Source: Melioribacter roseus (GTDB lineage: Bacteria; Bacteroidota; Ignavibacteria; Ignavibacteriales; Melioribacteraceae). Taken from it: a stretch of 33,664 bases of DNA. The stretch spans positions 1 through 33,664 of the forward strand of contig DYLN01000022.1 of the NCBI GenBank assembly GCA_020722085.1, given 5' to 3'. Within the stretch, counting starts at the first letter, position 1. Every line of letters begins with the position of its first letter. The translations under genes were made by a program, and so were the position numbers. The notes beneath the pieces were generated by a model. The model made no database searches. It worked only from the letters and a program-made list of their open reading frames with translations, and was not told the origin of the DNA. Shown here piece after piece: positions 27,254 to 33,664 of this stretch.

Positions 27254-28341
27254 ATTAATTCTCCTGCAAATTTTTCTTCTCTAAAGAAGTCCATTCGGAC
27301 AATCTTTTGTAAAATTTCATCCGGTGCAGGAACAATGCCGCCCATTCTTCCGTGAAATTCTACCGGTATTTTTCCTTCGACAGCAAGCCTAACGTCTTCC
27401 ACCATTTGTCCGGCGTTCATTTCTACATCCAGAATCCCCTTTATTTTACCCGAGAGTTTGCTAAGCTGCTTATACGGGAACGGGAATAATGTTATAGGTC
27501 TGAACACTCCTACTTTTATTCCTTTTTCTCTTGCAAGGTCTGCTGATTTTTTACAAATTCTTGCTACCAAACCATATGCAGTAAGAATTACATCGGCATC
27601 ATCGCATTTGTAGGTTTCATATTCAATTTCATTTCCCTGAATTGTTTTGTACTTGGCTTGTAGATGAAGATTGATCTGCTCCATCTTGTCGGGTTCTATA
27701 TGCAATGAAGTCAAAATATTTCTTTCGCGGGTTTTGGGTTTACCTACTGTAGCCCACGGTTCAATATTTGTTTTTCGCGGAATCGGCTCAAACAATTCAA
27801 CTTTTTCCATCATTTGTCCGAGTGCACCGTCAGTCAGTATCATTACAGGGTTTCTGTATTTAAATGCAAGCTCGAAAGCACGGGGGACAAAATCAGCCAT
27901 TTCCTGAACAGTTGAAGGAGCAAGTACAATTAATTTGTAATCACCGTGTCCGCCGCCTTTCACAGCTTGGAAATAATCTCCCTGAGAAGGCTGAATGGTG
28001 CCAAGTCCGGGACCACCCCTAACTACATTAACAATCACACAGGGAATTTCTGCGCATGCTATGTAAGAAATACCTTCCTGCATTAAACTAATGCCGGGAC
28101 TTGAAGAGCTTATCATTACTCTTTTGCCTGTTCCACCGGCACCGTAAATCATATTTATAGCAGCTACTTCGCTTTCAGCCTGAAGAACTAACATGCCGGT
28201 TCTTTGTTCCGCGTATGTACTAAGATATTCGAGGACCTCACTCTGCGGTGTAATAGGGTATCCAAAATAAGCATCACAGCCGGAACGGATAGCGGCTTCT
28301 GCAAGTGCTTCATTCCCTTTCATTAATTTTAGTTCTTTCAT
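27250..28341 (-). CDS. korA: 2-oxoacid:ferredoxin oxidoreductase, alpha subunit (VorB-like)
   Basis: Alpha subunit of 363 aa. LMKGNEALAEAAIRSGCDAY and FGYPITPQSEVLEYLS form the family N-terminus, followed by SSSSPGISLMQEGISY and GGPGLGTIQPSQGDYFQA. The sequence is close in style to proteins named VorB (2-oxoisovalerate), though many relatives are annotated as 2-oxoglutarate enzymes. The choice of kor over vor is thus a label rather than a proof. It overlaps delta and beta by four bases each. Confidence 0.93.
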   Translation of the reverse strand: MKELKLMKGNEALAEAAIRSGCDAYFGYPITPQSEVLEYLSTYAEQRTGMLVLQAESEVAAINMIYGAGGTGKRVMISSSSPGISLMQEGISYIACAEIPCVIVNVVRGGPGLGTIQPSQGDYFQAVKGGGHGDYKLIVLAPSTVQEMADFVPRAFELAFKYRNPVMILTDGALGQMMEKVELFEPIPRKTNIEPWATVGKPKTRERNILTSLHIEPDKMEQINLHLQAKYKTIQGNEIEYETYKCDDADVILTAYGLVARICKKSADLAREKGIKVGVFRPITLFPFPYKQLSKLSGKIKGILDVEMNAGQMVEDVRLAVEGKIPVEFHGRMGGIVPAPDEILQKIVRMDFFREEKFAGELI

Positions 28342-28613
28342 AACTGCACCCCAGCTATATTACTCAATACTTTAGAAATTGTTGCCGCCGGTGTAAGAGT
28401 TTTTCTAAATACTTTGATAATACCCTCCGGACAAACCAAAGCACAATTAATACATCCTGTGCAGTTATCCAGCAGTTTAATTACATAGTGATAGCCTTTA
28501 GAATTCAATTTACTGGAAAGTCCAAGTGTCTTTTGCGGGCAAGCTGCAGTACATAATTCACATCCTTTACATTTTTCGATGTCAATTATAATGTCGCCTT
28601 TTACTTTTGCCAT
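28338..28613 (-). CDS. korD: 2-oxoacid:ferredoxin oxidoreductase, delta (2x[4Fe-4S]) subunit
   Basis: Ferredoxin-like subunit of 91 aa with two complete CxxCxxCxxxC motifs: C15/18/21/25 (CKGCELCTAAC) and C51/54/57/61 (CTGCINCALVC). It passes electrons to external ferredoxin. I start at the ATG at 28613 (MAKVKGDIII), because GAGGT stands five bases before it; the ATG at 28628 adds MTEVV and has no ribosome binding site. First gene of the D-A-B-C operon. A terminator-like hairpin lies only 22 bp upstream. Confidence 0.92.
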   Translation of the reverse strand: MAKVKGDIIIDIEKCKGCELCTAACPQKTLGLSSKLNSKGYHYVIKLLDNCTGCINCALVCPEGIIKVFRKTLTPAATISKVLSNIAGVQL

Positions 28614-28635
28614 AACTACCTCTGTCATTTAAAAC

Positions 28636-28665
28636 AAAAAAGGCTACAATTTTGGGTTGCAGCCT
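28636..28665 (-). terminator. intrinsic terminator in the kor operon leader
   Basis: On the minus strand GGCTGCAA, a 7-nt loop and TTGTAGCC (one mismatch) are followed by six Ts. The hairpin ends 22 bp before the korD start, in the sense direction of the operon. It either ends a short upstream transcript or works as an attenuator of korDABC. Confidence 0.6.
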
Positions 28666-28724
28666 CTTGTTGGGGTTGAGTATAAATAATGATAACAATA
28701 TTTTTTTTAATTAGTGAGAACACT

Positions 28725-28826
28725 TTAAAATCCGCGTCTTTTAATCTCACGCTCTAAAAGAACCATGCCAAAAAATTGATCACTTGCACCACTAAAAATA
28801 CCTAAGAAATTCCAAAAATTCCGCAT
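28725..28826 (-). CDS. possible 33-codon small protein or leader peptide upstream of korDABC
   Basis: The minus strand holds a 33-codon ORF beginning MRNFWNFLGIFSGASDQF, followed by FGMVLLEREIKRRGF. Its composition looks protein-like. A TTGAAA-N17-TTATAT promoter match (28860-28888) lies upstream, followed by AGGAG at 28855-28859. That AGGAG sits close to another ATG at 28851, whose frame (MSILKNFF) would join this ORF if one T were missing from the eight-T run at 28827-28834. Sixty bases downstream is the leader terminator. It may be a short free-standing gene or a regulatory leader peptide. Confidence 0.35.
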   Translation of the reverse strand: MRNFWNFLGIFSGASDQFFGMVLLEREIKRRGF

Positions 28827-28859
28827 AAAAAAAATTTTTTAATATAGACATCAGCTCCT

Positions 28860-28888
28860 ATATAAACGTAATTAAATCAGCTTTTCAA
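28860..28888 (-). promoter_or_regulatory. candidate promoter for the kor leader
   Basis: On the minus strand: TTGAAA (28883-28888), 17-bp spacer, TTATAT (28860-28865). Transcription from it would pass through the small ORF and the terminator before reaching korD. Confidence 0.35.
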
Positions 28889-28974
28889 ACTTGAGAATTT
28901 TATAAAAAGATGTGAGAATTAATCCAAATCCACAGCGAAAAACTATATTAGATTAACCGCACGCTGAAATTGTC

Positions 28975-29003
28975 TTGACTAATTAAGAATTTTATTATAT
29001 AAT
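28975..29003 (+). promoter_or_regulatory. strong promoter P1 upstream of the exported protein gene
   Basis: TTGACT (28975-28980), 17-bp spacer, TATAAT (28998-29003). ATTATTTAGG follows at 29021-29030, and the dyad TTAGGTAA/TTACCTAA spans about 29026-29051. The second amt promoter has the same ATTATTTAGG at nearly the same distance. Confidence 0.55.
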
Positions 29004-29127
29004 TATAGTAGAATTTCTAAATTATTTAGGTAATTATTTAATTTTACCTAATTTTATTATGAGCTATTGAGTTATACTCTAAATTAATGTTATGCGTCTG
29101 AAAATTTTCAAAGGTGAAAGAGAAAAA

Positions 29128-29556
29128 ATGAAATATATATCATTAAGTATAATATTATTGATTTCTATTTCTTTCTCAGCAAAATGTGCACCCAAAACGA
29201 AAAAACAAATTTTCGTAATTAATTTATGCCCCAGTGTTTTAGTTAATGATTACATAAGAGTGGTAAATACTTATCCGCTCCGCAATACAGATAAGATTGA
29301 AGGCACAGAATTTTGTACTTCTTACATAAAATTAAAAAATAATGTTATCTATAAAGATGACAATCAGATAAGTCATAACATTGATATAATCTATTCAAAC
29401 TTATCCGAAAAGTTACAGCATAATTTATCCAAAAAAGTTTTGATGCTTAAGTATTTCAGAGATATTAAAAAACAAGACGGATTTAGTGAAAGGATGTTAA
29501 CGTGTCTTTTGACTGCTGAAAGCACTCTCCAAATCAACCTGCCATCCCTCATTTGA
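29128..29556 (+). CDS. unknown exported protein upstream of amt
   Basis: I do not recognise this protein (142 aa from the preferred start). MKYISLSIILLISISFSAKC is a clear signal peptide, so it is probably periplasmic or outer-membrane facing. The cysteine after it is preceded by lysine, which does not suit a lipobox. I start at 29128, where a GGTGAAAGAG stretch gives a ribosome binding site; the ATG at 29092 adds a charged 12-residue lead that would spoil the signal. It precedes amt by 134 bp on the same strand and shares promoter features with the second amt gene. Confidence 0.6.
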   Translation: MKYISLSIILLISISFSAKCAPKTKKQIFVINLCPSVLVNDYIRVVNTYPLRNTDKIEGTEFCTSYIKLKNNVIYKDDNQISHNIDIIYSNLSEKLQHNLSKKVLMLKYFRDIKKQDGFSERMLTCLLTAESTLQINLPSLI

Positions 29557-29690
29557 TAAAACCACAAAACTGTTGAGCATCACCACATAGAATTTTTTCG
29601 AGTAATTATAAAAAAATAGAATAATTAACTTAAGCTACGTTTACAAAGAAGCAAAACTAATTTCTCAATCAACTAAACAAGGGAGCTGTT

Positions 29691-31256
29691 ATGAAAAATA
29701 AATTATTTAATAGCTATACACTTTCCGCCGTAATAATTATGTTCTTACTTATTATTGCTGTTCCCGGAAGCATTTACAGTCAGATAGATCCAAATGGTGC
29801 CTCCACGGGAACAATAAATAATATACCTTCTGCAATTCCTGGAAAACCAACGCTGCAAGAGATAGGTGACGCAGTTGGACACAACATGATCGCCACAAAT
29901 ATCGTGTGGACACTTATCACAGGTTTTTTAGTTATGTTCATGCAAGCAGGTTTTGCAATGGTCGAAACCGGCTTCACAAGAGCAAAAAATGTTGCTCATA
30001 CAATGGGAATGAATTTCTTGATTTATGGAATCGGTGTTTTAGGATTCTGGTTATGCGGCTTTGCCCTAATGTTCGGGGGTGTAGGAGGAATAGCTAATCT
30101 AGGCGGAACGCCGGGATTAACAAACGAACTTACCATCACCATCTTCGGAAAGACCTTTGGTTTAGCCGGCTTCAAAGGATTCTTTTTAAATCCGCAAGTT
30201 TACGACGTAGGGATTTTTACTCTCTTTCTGTTTCAAATGGTTTTTATGGACACAACAGCAACAATCCCTACGGGTGCTATGGCAGAACGTTGGAAGTTTG
30301 CCTCCTTCATTGTTTACGGCTTTTTTATATCGATGGTTGTCTATCCCCTTTTCGGCAACTGGGTTTGGGGCGGTGGATGGCTTTCTCAGCTAGGAATTAA
30401 CTTCGGTCTTGGTCACGGACATGTTGATTTTGCCGGTTCATCTGTAGTTCATGAAGTTGGCGGCGTTGCCGCATTAGCTGGTGCTATTGTCCTTGGTCCT
30501 AGGATTGGTAAATACAACAAAGACGGATCGTCAAATGCTATACCTGGGCATAACATACCGATGGCAATAATCGGGACATTCATTTTAGCATTCGGCTGGT
30601 TTGGTTTTAATCCAGGTTCTACTCTTTCCGGGAATGATCTAAGAATTGGAATTATTGCCACCAACACAATGTTAGCCTCGGCAAGCGGAGCTTTCGCAGC
30701 AACTATCTATATGTGGCTTAAATACGGAAAACCCGATCCAAGTATGATGGCAAACGGTATGCTCGCCGGACTTGTTGCAATCACAGCCCCCTGTGCATTT
30801 GTCAACGCCCCAGTGGCTGTTTTAATAGGAGCAGTAGCCGGTATCTTAGTTGTAATCTCGGTTTTCTTTTTAGATCACAAAATGAAAATTGACGACCCTG
30901 TTGGAGCCGTAGCTGTTCACGGCGTTAACGGCATTGGGGGAATAATATCACTTGGACTTTTTGCGGACGGAACTTACGGTAACGGCTGGAATGGAGTTGC
31001 CGGGAACGTAAGAGGTTTATTCTATGGAGATGCAGGCCAATTTGTAGCAGAATTAATAGGAGCAGCAGTTTGCTTTGTTTTTGTTTTTACTACAATGTAC
31101 TTATTCTTCAAATTATCCGATAAGATAATCGGTCTGCGTGTTAGTGAGAAAGCGGAAATTGAGGGTCTTGATATGCCTGAGATGGGAATAAATGGTTATG
31201 AAAAGGCAATACCTGGAGGTACCGAATATTTCCCTTCAGTGGAAAAAAGTCAGTGA
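29691..31256 (+). CDS. amt: ammonium transporter (Amt), first copy
   Basis: Amt/MEP/Rh channel of 521 aa that takes up ammonium across the inner membrane. A cleavable-looking signal (about residues 1-30, ending IYSQ) and a 40-residue outside segment precede the 11 membrane segments. The pore twin histidines are H254 (DFAGSSVVHEVGG) and H410 (VGAVAVHGVNG), and DFAG supplies the recruitment-site aspartate. The C-terminal tail has LRVSEKAEIEGLDMPEMG, the usual PII-interaction region. It is about 80 aa longer than the second copy. The ribosome binding site is GGGAG. No glnK/glnB gene is nearby. Confidence 0.95.
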   Translation: MKNKLFNSYTLSAVIIMFLLIIAVPGSIYSQIDPNGASTGTINNIPSAIPGKPTLQEIGDAVGHNMIATNIVWTLITGFLVMFMQAGFAMVETGFTRAKNVAHTMGMNFLIYGIGVLGFWLCGFALMFGGVGGIANLGGTPGLTNELTITIFGKTFGLAGFKGFFLNPQVYDVGIFTLFLFQMVFMDTTATIPTGAMAERWKFASFIVYGFFISMVVYPLFGNWVWGGGWLSQLGINFGLGHGHVDFAGSSVVHEVGGVAALAGAIVLGPRIGKYNKDGSSNAIPGHNIPMAIIGTFILAFGWFGFNPGSTLSGNDLRIGIIATNTMLASASGAFAATIYMWLKYGKPDPSMMANGMLAGLVAITAPCAFVNAPVAVLIGAVAGILVVISVFFLDHKMKIDDPVGAVAVHGVNGIGGIISLGLFADGTYGNGWNGVAGNVRGLFYGDAGQFVAELIGAAVCFVFVFTTMYLFFKLSDKIIGLRVSEKAEIEGLDMPEMGINGYEKAIPGGTEYFPSVEKSQ

Positions 31257-31277
31257 TTCTCTTAAAAAATAAATTGA

Positions 31278-31377
31278 GAGGCTGCTGCAAAAGTTATTAC
31301 CCGATAAAATTTTTCCCTTGCAAATGCTTAAAGCAATACTAAATACTTCTATTTGGTTATTACTTTTGTGGAGCCTC
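31278..31377. repeat. 100-bp interval with inverted GAGGCT...CAAAAGT ends
   Basis: The left end GAGGCTGCTGCAAAAGTTAT (31278-31297) is echoed in inverse by the right end ATTACTTTTGTGGAGCCTC (31359-31377). The ends resemble the GAGGCTGT..CAAAAGT termini common in insertion sequences (from memory). It may be a MITE or, lying just after amt, a structured transcription end. Confidence 0.4.
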
Positions 31378-31403
31378 TTTCTATTAATCCTCCCAAAAGC
31401 ATA

Positions 31404-31450
31404 CACAACTACAGTTGTGCTGAGTGGAACTGAAGAACTCTTAATGTCGA
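31404..31450. repeat. small palindrome and REP-like GTGCTGAGTGGAACTGAAG remnant
   Basis: CACAACT-AC-AGTTGTG (31404-31419) is a perfect 7-bp stem. It runs into GTGCTGAGTGGAACTGAAGA, which resembles the GTCATGCTGAGYG-type repetitive extragenic sequences of many environmental bacteria. Likeness is by eye from memory only. It lies in the 528-bp gap between the two amt genes, where no ORF is convincing. Confidence 0.3.
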
Positions 31451-31548
31451 AAAACAAAATTTTACTTCTCCAATAGGTCTTTCAAAAACATTCCTGCTAA
31501 GTTTTTTTACAGCTAATGACCAAGGTGAAAAAAAAATTTAAATACATC

Positions 31549-31578
31549 TTGACAAAAATAGAAATAAATTTATATTTG
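31549..31578 (+). promoter_or_regulatory. promoter P2 upstream of the second amt
   Basis: TTGACA (31549-31554) and TATATTTG (31571-31578), with 19 bp between TTG and TA as in Bacteroidota housekeeping promoters. Downstream AATTTTCC-N11-GGAAAATT (about 31585-31611) forms a dyad that contains ATTATTTAGG. The leader to the ATG is about 200 nt. Confidence 0.6.
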
Positions 31579-31784
31579 CAAAGTAATTTTCCTTAATTAT
31601 TTAGGAAAATTATTAGATTAACCACATTTATTAAGGGTATGAATAAATGCTAAAAACTTGTGTTTGCATAACGGATATTCATATACAAACTTTTTGCGTT
31701 ATTAAATAAAATTTTCAAGACAAAAAATTTTTAGAATTTCTATTCACTCACATAACTATATCAATAAAAAAGGAGGACTGTGTT

Positions 31785-33110
31785 ATGAAATACCAGAAAA
31801 AGCTCATTTTATTTTTTCTATTTTTCCCCGCATTGCTTTTGGCTCAAGAAGCGGCGCCAACTGTTGAAAGTAATGCAGCAAAGATTGCGGAAGTTCAAAC
31901 ACATGCAGATTATGTTTGGACACTTATTGCTGCATTCCTTGTATTTTTTATGCAAGCCGGTTTTGCTATGGTGGAAGCCGGACTAACGCGAAGTAAAAAT
32001 ACGGTAAATATATTAATGAAAAATCTTATGGACTTTGCTGTCGGCTCAATTGTATTTTGGGCAATTGGTTTCGGAATAATGTTTGGTATAAACACAACAG
32101 GCTGGTTCGGAACATCGGGTTTTCTCTTCTCCGATTTTACAGTCGATGGCGACCAATGGGTTTTCGCATTTTGGATGTTTCAAGTAGTCTTTGCCGCAAC
32201 TTCAGCTACAATTGTTTCCGGTGCAATGGCAGAAAGAACGAAATTTATTTCGTATTTGATTTATTCGGCAGTTATTTCTGCTTTTATATATCCAGTGTTC
32301 GGGTCGTGGGCATGGGGTGGTTTATTCCATGGCGGTGGTTGGCTGGAAAAATTAGGATTTATCGATTTCGCCGGTTCAACCGTTGTCCACTCAATCGGCG
32401 GTTGGTGTTCGTTAGCAGGCGCCATGATTCTTGGGGCAAGAATCGGCAAATACACAAAAGATGGTAAAGTTAAGGCTATACCGGGTCATAACTTGACCTT
32501 GGCTGCACTTGGCACATTTATCCTTTGGTTTGGCTGGTTTGGATTTAACCCCGGCAGCACAACTGCAGCAAACAAAGATATTGCCCTTATTGCTGTCAAT
32601 ACAAATTTAGCAGGTGCAGCAGGTGCATGTGCTGCTATGTTAACCGCATGGATAATTTTTAAGAAACCTGAAGCTACAATGACTTTCAATGGTGCTTTGG
32701 CTGGCTTAGTCGCAATTACTGCCGGTTGTGCAAACGTATCGCCGGCAAGTTCTGTCATAATCGGTGCAACAGCTGGCATCCTTGTAGTATTAAGCGTTTT
32801 ATTCTTTGAAAAGAAAGCAAAAATTGATGACCCGGTAGGAGCCATTTCAGTACATGGTGTATGCGGAGCATGGGGTACTTTGCTTGCCGGCGTCTTTGAT
32901 AAAAACGGTTTTTCATTGTCGGTCGTAGGAGTGCAGGCACTTGGAATAATTGCGGCATTTATCTGGGCTTTTTCGACTGCTTATATACTATTTAAAATTC
33001 TTCAAAAAACAGTGGGATTGCGTGTTAAACCGGAAGAAGAATTGGAAGGATTGGACGTTGGAGAACACGGCTTAGAATGCTATCCAGAATTTGAAAAAGT
33101 ATCACCTTAA
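31785..33110 (+). CDS. amt: ammonium transporter (Amt), second copy
   Basis: Amt channel of 441 aa with a signal peptide (KLILFFLFFPALLLAQ) and 11 membrane segments. Twin histidines are H202 (DFAGSTVVHSIGG) and H357 (VGAISVHGVCG). Shared blocks with the first copy, such as FMQAGFAMVE.G.TR.KN, show they are paralogues, but the loops differ widely, so duplication was not recent. The tail has GLRVKPEEELEGLDVGEHG, the PII-interaction motif. The ribosome binding site AGGAGG is eight bases before the ATG. A porin gene follows after 56 bp. Confidence 0.96.
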   Translation: MKYQKKLILFFLFFPALLLAQEAAPTVESNAAKIAEVQTHADYVWTLIAAFLVFFMQAGFAMVEAGLTRSKNTVNILMKNLMDFAVGSIVFWAIGFGIMFGINTTGWFGTSGFLFSDFTVDGDQWVFAFWMFQVVFAATSATIVSGAMAERTKFISYLIYSAVISAFIYPVFGSWAWGGLFHGGGWLEKLGFIDFAGSTVVHSIGGWCSLAGAMILGARIGKYTKDGKVKAIPGHNLTLAALGTFILWFGWFGFNPGSTTAANKDIALIAVNTNLAGAAGACAAMLTAWIIFKKPEATMTFNGALAGLVAITAGCANVSPASSVIIGATAGILVVLSVLFFEKKAKIDDPVGAISVHGVCGAWGTLLAGVFDKNGFSLSVVGVQALGIIAAFIWAFSTAYILFKILQKTVGLRVKPEEELEGLDVGEHGLECYPEFEKVSP

Positions 33111-33166
33111 ATAGGAATAAGTTATCAAATGTTTGCATAAAAATAATAACAAAAATGGAGACTATA

Positions 33167-33664
33167 ATGAAAAGCAATATCTTAAAAAAAATAAATCTTG
33201 CTTTAACAGTATTTCTACTACCAATAATTAATTCACTCCCACAAAATAGCGGAGCGGCTTTTTCAGGTTACATTGAAACATCATATAATTATAATCTAGC
33301 AAATGGAACAACGAATTCACTTCGTTCTTATGATTCCAGAGCAAATCAGATATTACTCAATAATGTGCACTTTAATATTTCTGGCAACCCATCCGATAAA
33401 GTAAGCTACATGGCTGATGTTGATTTTGGGACTGATGCTGCTGTACACGGTGTTTTGCATCAAACAGCACTTGGCGCGGGACCCGTTGCTGTAGACCTTC
33501 AGGAAGCTACGATTTCCTATTCATTTTCCGATAGACTTAAATTTACAGCCGGTAAATTTGTAACCTTTGAAGGTATCGAAGTAATTGAAGATCCTTCGAA
33601 CCCGACAATCTCGCGAGGTTATCTTTTTGGATTAGCTGAACCATTTACTCATGTTGGCAGCTAT
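33167..33664 (+). CDS. outer-membrane beta-barrel porin (BBP2/OmpL-like), 3' end outside window
   Basis: The first 166 codons of a gene cut off by the window end. It has a signal peptide (KKINLALTVFLLPIINSLPQ) followed by amphipathic strands: FSGYIETSYNYNLANGTTNS, then VSYMADVDFGTD and AVDLQEATISYSF. LKFTAGKFVTFEGIEVIEDP followed by ISRGYLFGLAEPFTHVG is a pattern typical of the BBP2 (putative porin-2) family. A GGAG lies six bases before the ATG. Such porins often follow amt genes in Bacteroidota, probably to admit ammonium or other small nitrogen compounds through the outer membrane. Confidence 0.8.
   Translation, partial: MKSNILKKINLALTVFLLPIINSLPQNSGAAFSGYIETSYNYNLANGTTNSLRSYDSRANQILLNNVHFNISGNPSDKVSYMADVDFGTDAAVHGVLHQTALGAGPVAVDLQEATISYSFSDRLKFTAGKFVTFEGIEVIEDPSNPTISRGYLFGLAEPFTHVGSY

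Noticed and set aside
28614-28628. korD start at 28628
   Set aside because: There is no ribosome binding site, while GAGGT stands at proper distance from 28613.
29560-29690. Sigma-54/NtrC-type promoter before amt
   Set aside because: No GG-N10-GC core was found in this gap.

Overview
The window is A+T-rich chromosomal DNA from a Gram-negative bacterium, most likely a member of the Bacteroidota/Chlorobi group close to Ignavibacteria. This placement is an inference. It rests on an 11-gene nuoABCDHIJKLMN cluster without nuoEFG, an atpDC pair apart from the rest of the ATP synthase genes, a BBP2-type outer-membrane porin after ammonium transporters, a four-subunit 2-oxoacid:ferredoxin oxidoreductase, and Bacteroidota-style TAnnTTTG promoter boxes. 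No rRNA, tRNA, CRISPR array or phage genes were seen.

Layout. (1) 63-2532: sufE and a two-domain rhodanese sulfurtransferase on the minus strand, divergent from a DMT/EamA transporter. (2) 2529-6999, minus strand: a monovalent cation/proton antiporter fused to a PTS EIIA-type domain with a universal stress protein just upstream of it, a methionine sulfoxide reductase B with an N-terminal signal anchor and an in-frame 24-bp tandem repeat, and a secreted SPOR protein. (3) 7194-20518, plus strand: cytochrome bd oxidase (cydAB), then an 11-subunit complex I operon interrupted between nuoC and nuoD by a broken four-helix-bundle (S23/IVP) cassette with repeat-rich inverted flanks. (4) 20677-22517, plus strand: a stress and Fe-S cassette with an Rrf2 regulator, an unknown small protein, an A-type Fe-S carrier and a Mn/Fe superoxide dismutase. 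(5) 22848-24685, minus strand: atpC and atpD. (6) 25065-25833: a small unknown gene and a frameshifted nucleotidyltransferase. (7) 25875-28613, minus strand: a tightly overlapping 2-oxoacid:ferredoxin oxidoreductase operon. Its leader carries an intrinsic terminator and a possible 33-codon ORF. (8) 29128-33664, plus strand: an unknown exported protein, two divergent Amt ammonium transporters and the start of a BBP2-like porin.

How the genes fit together. The core is a respiratory island. The oxidoreductase operon can supply reduced ferredoxin, complex I without its NADH module would take electrons from a carrier such as ferredoxin, cytochrome bd is the high-affinity quinol oxidase, and atpDC encodes part of ATP synthase. 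Redox-stress genes (msrB, sod, Rrf2, Fe-S assembly, sufE) surround it, and the right end is devoted to ammonium uptake.

The most notable non-textbook signals are: a pair of homologous MITE-like repeats (5123-5256 and 24851-24947); internal starts with good ribosome binding sites in both msrB and sod, suggesting exported and cytosolic forms of two antioxidant enzymes; the 4HB cassette inside the nuo operon; a terminator placed just before the ferredoxin oxidoreductase operon; and two promoters in the amt region that share a dyad at the same distance from the -35 box.
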